The position numbers and the translations under genes were made by a program. The notes beneath the pieces were generated by a model. That model was given only the letters and a program-made list of their open reading frames with translations. It was not told the origin of the DNA and did not search any database. A stretch of 64,000 bases of DNA from Phycisphaerales bacterium (lineage in GTDB: Bacteria; Planctomycetota; Phycisphaerae; Phycisphaerales; UBA1924), in contig JANQNW010000019.1 in the NCBI GenBank assembly GCA_028279375.1, forward strand, positions 62,001 through 126,000, given 5' to 3'. Positions 60,593 to 64,000 of this stretch are shown in pieces; within the stretch, counting starts at the first letter, position 1, and each line of letters starts with the position of its first letter.

Positions 60593-60611
60593 ATTGAGAC
60601 TCGGTCTCAAT
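60593..60611. promoter_or_regulatory. Fur-box-like palindrome at the transcription start (candidate operator)
   Basis: ATTGAGAC, TCG, GTCTCAAT is a perfect 8-3-8 inverted repeat placed at +1 to about +20 of the predicted promoter. Its core TGAGAxx...xxTCTCA resembles Fur boxes of the TGAGAAT-N-ATTCTCA type, which would make sense for an iron-releasing heme oxygenase. The match is partial, and another repressor is possible. Confidence 0.5.
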
Positions 60612-60631
60612 AAGCAAGGACTGGTGGACTC

Positions 60632-60757
60632 GTGCAGAAGGCATCAACCTGGACAAAGCGACTCGGCGCCGCGGCGTTTCTCTTCTTCCTCGTGAAGGGG
60701 TTGCTGTGGCTGGCTGTTCCCGCGTTCATTGGCTGGAAGGCCATGGCCGGCGCCTGA
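60632..60757 (+). CDS. 41-residue predicted membrane protein
   Basis: A short gene starting at GTG 60632, with AAGGA and GGTGGA upstream. The product reads MQKASTWTKRLGAAAFLFFL through VKGLLWLAVPAFIGWKAMAG: a basic, short N terminus followed by one or two hydrophobic segments (one helix of about 22 residues with a Lys in the middle). It lies between the operator-like promoter and heme oxygenase, so it is probably co-transcribed with it. A role in heme handling or assembly is only a guess. Confidence 0.6.
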   Translation: MQKASTWTKRLGAAAFLFFLVKGLLWLAVPAFIGWKAMAGA

Positions 60758-60804
60758 TCTCGCAGCGCTCTGCGCATCCGCCCTGCGAATGAGGATCAGA
60801 CAAG

Positions 60805-61446
60805 ATGGCTGCAGATGACCGTTGCCCGGCGATGGCCGCGCTCCGTGACGAGACGAAGGAGCACCACGACAACGCGGAGAATCACACGTTCCAGCGCGCC
60901 CTCTTCAAGGGTCAGCTCGGACAGGATGAATACGCGCGTTTCCTTGGCCAGATGCTGCTGCTGCACGAGGCCCTCGAGCAGGCCATCCGTTCGAACAACG
61001 ACGGGCATCCGGCTTTCGAGACGGTCATTCGCGACTACCAGCACCAGAGCCCGTATCTACGGGAGGATCTGGAATTCCTCGGCTCCGACGCCGATTCCGT
61101 CGAGCCCGGACCGGGTGTCGAGGATGCGATCAATCGCATCCAGGCGGTCGCCGATGACGCGCTGGCGCTCCTGGGCATGCATTACGTGCTCGAGGGCAGC
61201 AACAACGGCTCGAAGTACATCGGAATGAGCCTCGCCAAGACCTTCGGCTGGCGCCCGGGCGGGCCGGGTCTTCGCTATATGGATCCGTACGGCGACCAGC
61301 AGAAGGCGTACTGGCAGGCTTTCAAGGACGACATGGGCGAGGTCGAGTTCTCCGATGGCGACATCGAGAAGCTCGTCGAGGCAGCCAAGAGCATGTACGG
61401 CATCGTCGCGTCGATCTCCGACGACCTTGAGAAGACGCCCGCTTAG
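60805..61446 (+). CDS. Biliverdin-forming heme oxygenase
   Basis: A 213-aa all-helical heme oxygenase. The proximal heme His is H21 in DETKEHHDNAENHTF, aligning with the TKEVHTQAEN motif of known enzymes, and EGSNNGSKYIG is in place of the distal glycine-rich helix. The enzyme opens heme to biliverdin, CO and Fe2+, so it can release iron from heme. It shares the operator-bearing promoter region 60555-60611, hinting at iron or heme control. No phytochrome or bilin reductase lies beside it. Confidence 0.9.
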   Translation: MAADDRCPAMAALRDETKEHHDNAENHTFQRALFKGQLGQDEYARFLGQMLLLHEALEQAIRSNNDGHPAFETVIRDYQHQSPYLREDLEFLGSDADSVEPGPGVEDAINRIQAVADDALALLGMHYVLEGSNNGSKYIGMSLAKTFGWRPGGPGLRYMDPYGDQQKAYWQAFKDDMGEVEFSDGDIEKLVEAAKSMYGIVASISDDLEKTPA

Positions 61447-61560
61447 GTCCAGAATCCTCGAGAACACGGCTCTTTCCCGGCCCAGACGCCGCGTCCGGCC
61501 ATCCTCCAGGCGCTGCTAGGATGGTGTCTCTACACCACCAACCACCCATGGAGGATTCCG

Positions 61561-62484
61561 ATGACCCAGGCGGCGGCGTCTGAAAAGCAAGCGACCAGCG
61601 GAGACCACGGCGGCGAACTCCTCATCTGGCTCAACGGCAAACTCGTGCCGAAGTCCGAGGCGTCGATCAACGTCTACGATCACGGCCTGCTCTATGGCGA
61701 CGGCTGCTTCGAGGGCATCCGCCTCTACAACGGGCGCATCTTCAAGTGCGCCAGCCACATCGATCGGCTCTTCAAGTCCGCCGAGCGCATCCGCCTCGAC
61801 ATCAAGAAGACGCCCGCCGAGGTTGACGCGCTGATGCGAGAGACCATCGAGGCGAATGGCCTGACCGATGGTTACATCCGCCTCGTGGTCACGCGCGGCG
61901 TCGGCACACTGGGCCTGCATCCCTTCCGATGCCCGGAGCCCGGCATCTTCTGCATCGCCGACAAGATCCAACTCTATCCGACGGAGATGTACGACGAGGG
62001 CATGCCCGTCGTCGTCGCGAAGCGGCCCCGCATTCCCGTCGCGTGCCTTGATCCGCGCATTAAGAGCCTCAACTACCTCAACAACATTCTCGCGAAGGTC
62101 GAAGCGATCGACGCCGGCGTGCTCGAGGCGATCATGCTCAACACCGACGGTTACGTCGGCGAGTGCACGGGCGACAACATCTTCGTCGTCAAGGATGGCG
62201 CCATCTCGACGCCTCCGCCGGAGGCGGGAATCCTCGAGGGCGTGACGCGCCAGTTCGTCATGGACCTCTGCGCTGAACTCGGCGTGCCGCTGAAGGAGCG
62301 TCTCTTCAGGATCGACGAGGTCTTCGAAGCTGACGAGCTCTTCCTGACCGGCACGGCCGCCGAGATCATCGCGGTCTGCAAGGTGGATGACAGCACGATC
62401 GGCCAGGGCAGCGAAGGCCCGATCACGCGCAAACTCCGTGAACGCTTCCGCGATATCGTCAGCGCCAACGCGCCCGAGGATTGA
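61561..62484 (+). CDS. ilvE: Branched-chain amino acid aminotransferase
   Basis: A 307-aa class IV PLP aminotransferase for the last step of leucine, isoleucine and valine synthesis. LNGKLVPKSEASINVYDHGLLYGDGCFEGIRLY opens the fold, RIKSLNYLNNILAK carries the PLP lysine, and GYVGECTGDNIFVVKDG and LFLTGTAAEIIAV follow. The ATG at 61561 lies after GGAGG near 61551. The convergent proB gene ends 4 bases downstream. Confidence 0.92.
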   Translation: MTQAAASEKQATSGDHGGELLIWLNGKLVPKSEASINVYDHGLLYGDGCFEGIRLYNGRIFKCASHIDRLFKSAERIRLDIKKTPAEVDALMRETIEANGLTDGYIRLVVTRGVGTLGLHPFRCPEPGIFCIADKIQLYPTEMYDEGMPVVVAKRPRIPVACLDPRIKSLNYLNNILAKVEAIDAGVLEAIMLNTDGYVGECTGDNIFVVKDGAISTPPPEAGILEGVTRQFVMDLCAELGVPLKERLFRIDEVFEADELFLTGTAAEIIAVCKVDDSTIGQGSEGPITRKLRERFRDIVSANAPED

Positions 62485-62488
62485 GTTC

Positions 62489-63616
62489 TCACGCGAGCGC
62501 GAGATTGTCCCTGTGAACCAGTTCCTCGTACTCAGCTGAGCCGAGTTCTTTCGCAATGTCTGTCGTTCGTTTACCAGCGATGCGCCGCGCGTCGGTGTCG
62601 CTGTAGTTGCTCAGACCGCGCGCGATCTCCTCGCCATCAGCAGCTTGAATGGAGACGACATCCCCCGGCGCGAACGCGCCCTCGACGGCGCGGACGCCGA
62701 CTGGCAGCAGACTTGACCCTTTCTCGCGGAGCGCCGACACAGCGCCGGCGTCGATGACGATCGCGCCCTTCGCCTTGTGGAAGAAGGCGATCCAGCGCTT
62801 CCGATCTGCGACACGCGAAGCGCCCGCGTCGAACGCCGTGCCGAGGCGCTCTCCTGCGAATAGGCGAGTCAGCATGTTCGGCGCGCGCCCGTCGGCGATG
62901 ATCATTCGTTCGCCGGCGCGCATCATGATTTCCGCGGCGTCGAGCTTCGTGCGCATGCCGCCGGTGGAGACATTGGAGCCCGGACCACTCGCAGCGTCGC
63001 GAATAGCGGGGGTTATCTCCTCGACGTGATCGATGAGACATCCGCCATGTTCCGGCGGCGCGTCGAGCAGGCCCTCCACGCCCGTGAGAAGAATGAGCAG
63101 GTCCGCCTGCGCGAGCGTCGCAGCCAGCGCCGAGAGGCGATCGTTGTCGCCGAAGCGGATCTCATCGACCGCAACGGCGTCGTTCTCATTGATGATCGGG
63201 ACAGCGCCGACCTCGAGCAGTCGGTGGATTGTGTTGCGCGCATTGAGATGTCGTGTGCGATCGCGCATGTCGTCGTGCGTCAGGAGAACCTGGCCGACAC
63301 AGACTCCGCGCTCGGCAAAGAGGTCGCGATAGATCTCGATCAGGCGCGCCTGCCCGAGCGCGGCCGCGGCCTGCAGGCTCGGAAGATCTGTTGGGCGATT
63401 CGCAGCGCCGAGATCCGGCAGGCCTGCCGCGATCGCCCCGGATGAGACGAGCACGATCTCAATCCCGGTCGAGCACGCGGAGACCACTTGCTCGACCAGC
63501 GCCGCGACCTCCTGCTCGTCCAACTGGTTGGACTCATCAACGAGGAGTCGACTGCCCACTTTCACGACGACCCGACGCACGTCGCGCATCCATTCTCGCT
63601 CGGGCGCTCCCGTCAT
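62489..63616 (-). CDS. proB: Glutamate 5-kinase with PUA domain
   Basis: A 375-aa kinase, the first step of proline synthesis. VVVKVGSRLLVD, VLVSSGAIAAG, NENDAVAVDEIRFGDNDRLSA and GTGGMRTK-like VSTGGMRTKLDAAEIMMRAG are the kinase motifs. A C-terminal PUA domain starts at about residue 280 (KGAIVIDAGAVSALREKGSSLLPVG). The start at ATG 63616 has GGGAGG upstream; the GTG at 63622 is longer by two residues. It is divergent from proA, whereas these two genes are usually in one operon. Confidence 0.93.
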   Translation of the reverse strand: MTGAPEREWMRDVRRVVVKVGSRLLVDESNQLDEQEVAALVEQVVSACSTGIEIVLVSSGAIAAGLPDLGAANRPTDLPSLQAAAALGQARLIEIYRDLFAERGVCVGQVLLTHDDMRDRTRHLNARNTIHRLLEVGAVPIINENDAVAVDEIRFGDNDRLSALAATLAQADLLILLTGVEGLLDAPPEHGGCLIDHVEEITPAIRDAASGPGSNVSTGGMRTKLDAAEIMMRAGERMIIADGRAPNMLTRLFAGERLGTAFDAGASRVADRKRWIAFFHKAKGAIVIDAGAVSALREKGSSLLPVGVRAVEGAFAPGDVVSIQAADGEEIARGLSNYSDTDARRIAGKRTTDIAKELGSAEYEELVHRDNLALA

Positions 63617-63666
63617 GCGCACCTCCCGTCGAGGGACAATCTACACTCTTCGAAGGATCCATCCTG

Positions 63667-64000
63667 ATGCGCGACTCACCCTCCATGCAGGATCTCGCCA
63701 AGCGCGCCCGCGGCGCGTCACGCGCCTGTGCGCGCCTGGACGCGGAGGACCGCCGACGCATTCTCGAGTCGATGGCAGAAGCCATCGAGGGCGCCAGCGC
63801 ATCGATCGTGAGCGCCAACGCAACTGATATGGAGGCCGGCCGAAGTTCGGGACTCTCGAACGCCATGCTCGACCGCCTCATGCTGAACGACGGGCGCGTC
63901 CGCGGGATGGCGCAGGGCCTCCGTGATGTCGCGGCGCTGCCCGATGCGCTTGGCGAGGAGCTGGAGCGCATCGAGCGGCCGAATGGGCTGGTCATCTCGA
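63667..64000 (+). CDS. proA: Gamma-glutamyl phosphate reductase, N-terminal part (cut by the window edge)
   Basis: The frame from ATG 63667 is open to the right edge (111 codons). The product begins MRDSPSMQDLAKRARGASRA and continues with EAIEGASASIVSANATDMEAG, LSNAMLDRLMLNDGRVRGMA and VAALPDALGEEL, the standard N-terminal region of ProA, which reduces glutamyl-5-phosphate after ProB. GAAGGAT precedes the start. ProA and ProB starts are 50 bases apart on opposite strands, so they share a control region. Confidence 0.88.
   Translation, partial: MRDSPSMQDLAKRARGASRACARLDAEDRRRILESMAEAIEGASASIVSANATDMEAGRSSGLSNAMLDRLMLNDGRVRGMAQGLRDVAALPDALGEELERIERPNGLVIS

Noticed and set aside
1-64000. CRISPR arrays, insertion sequences, rRNA or tRNA genes
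   Set aside because: I saw no regularly spaced repeats, no transposase motifs and no tRNA-like T-arm apart from tmRNA and its att copy; a covariance search was not possible.

Overview
The window reads as a high-GC bacterial chromosome segment, most likely from the Planctomycetota and probably near the Phycisphaerae. This is inferred from gene content: a secreted prenyltransferase-like repeat protein, a twin-arginine-exported epimerase-like protein, an ECF sigma/anti-sigma pair beside a secreted two-domain fasciclin protein, an EF-G paralogue, a PgpH-type HD protein next to phoH, and a muropeptide-salvage operon. No marker gene was compared, so the phylum is a moderate-confidence call. I saw no rRNA, tRNA, CRISPR array or insertion sequence; the one stable RNA gene is ssrA (tmRNA).

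Bases 1-14,022 are accessory DNA. A 29-bp direct repeat at 3436-3464 and 13994-14022 is the 3' end of the tmRNA gene and bounds an island of about 10.56 kb. Its right end carries a ribbon-helix-helix protein, an excisionase-like HTH protein and a tyrosine integrase whose last 20 codons are read antisense through tmRNA. Its left end carries a Rep_trans-type replication initiator behind two strong palindromes. The cargo is a DUF2130 protein, a SIR2-HerA-KTSC operon (SIR2 plus HerA is a known NAD-linked anti-phage pair) and a DGQHR-domain (DndB-like) protein. Left of the island (1-3389) is a tightly coupled trio: the C-terminal part of a type ISP restriction-modification enzyme, a protein with class III nucleotidyl-cyclase-like sequence features, and a CBS-CBS-HEPN protein with an RX4H motif. 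That arrangement suggests a nucleotide-signalled defence module and is the best candidate here for an undescribed system. It may belong to a second island in tandem at the same site.

Bases 14,350-64,000 are core genome with short spacers and many overlapping genes. 14.4-23.9 kb: a degenerate beta-lactamase-fold protein and an EF-G paralogue, then holA, a lipoprotein, pyrB, gmk, a double C4 zinc protein, a YggS protein and a peroxiredoxin. 23.9-31.2 kb: gpmI-anmK-murQ-SSS symporter-nagZ in overlapping order, then an exported AmpD-like amidase; together these make a cell-wall sugar recovery route. 31.3-35.9 kb (minus strand): an exported PPP-fold protein that has lost its metal ligands, an unknown exported protein, queF, a TPR lipoprotein and nfo. 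36-46.6 kb: an AtoE-type transporter, ogt, pgpH and phoH, a lipoprotein, comEC, a 2-hydroxyacid dehydrogenase with an eroded Rossmann motif, and an acidic tail-anchored protein. 46.7-53.2 kb: rsmE, a prenyltransferase-fold exported protein, an epimerase-like protein, a GNAT, an M32 carboxypeptidase and a LON-domain protein. 53.6-64 kb: anti-sigma/sigma genes divergent from a FAS1 protein, an Hsp70 paralogue, pheT, a small membrane protein and heme oxygenase behind an operator-like promoter, ilvE, and divergent proB and proA (proA cut by the window edge).
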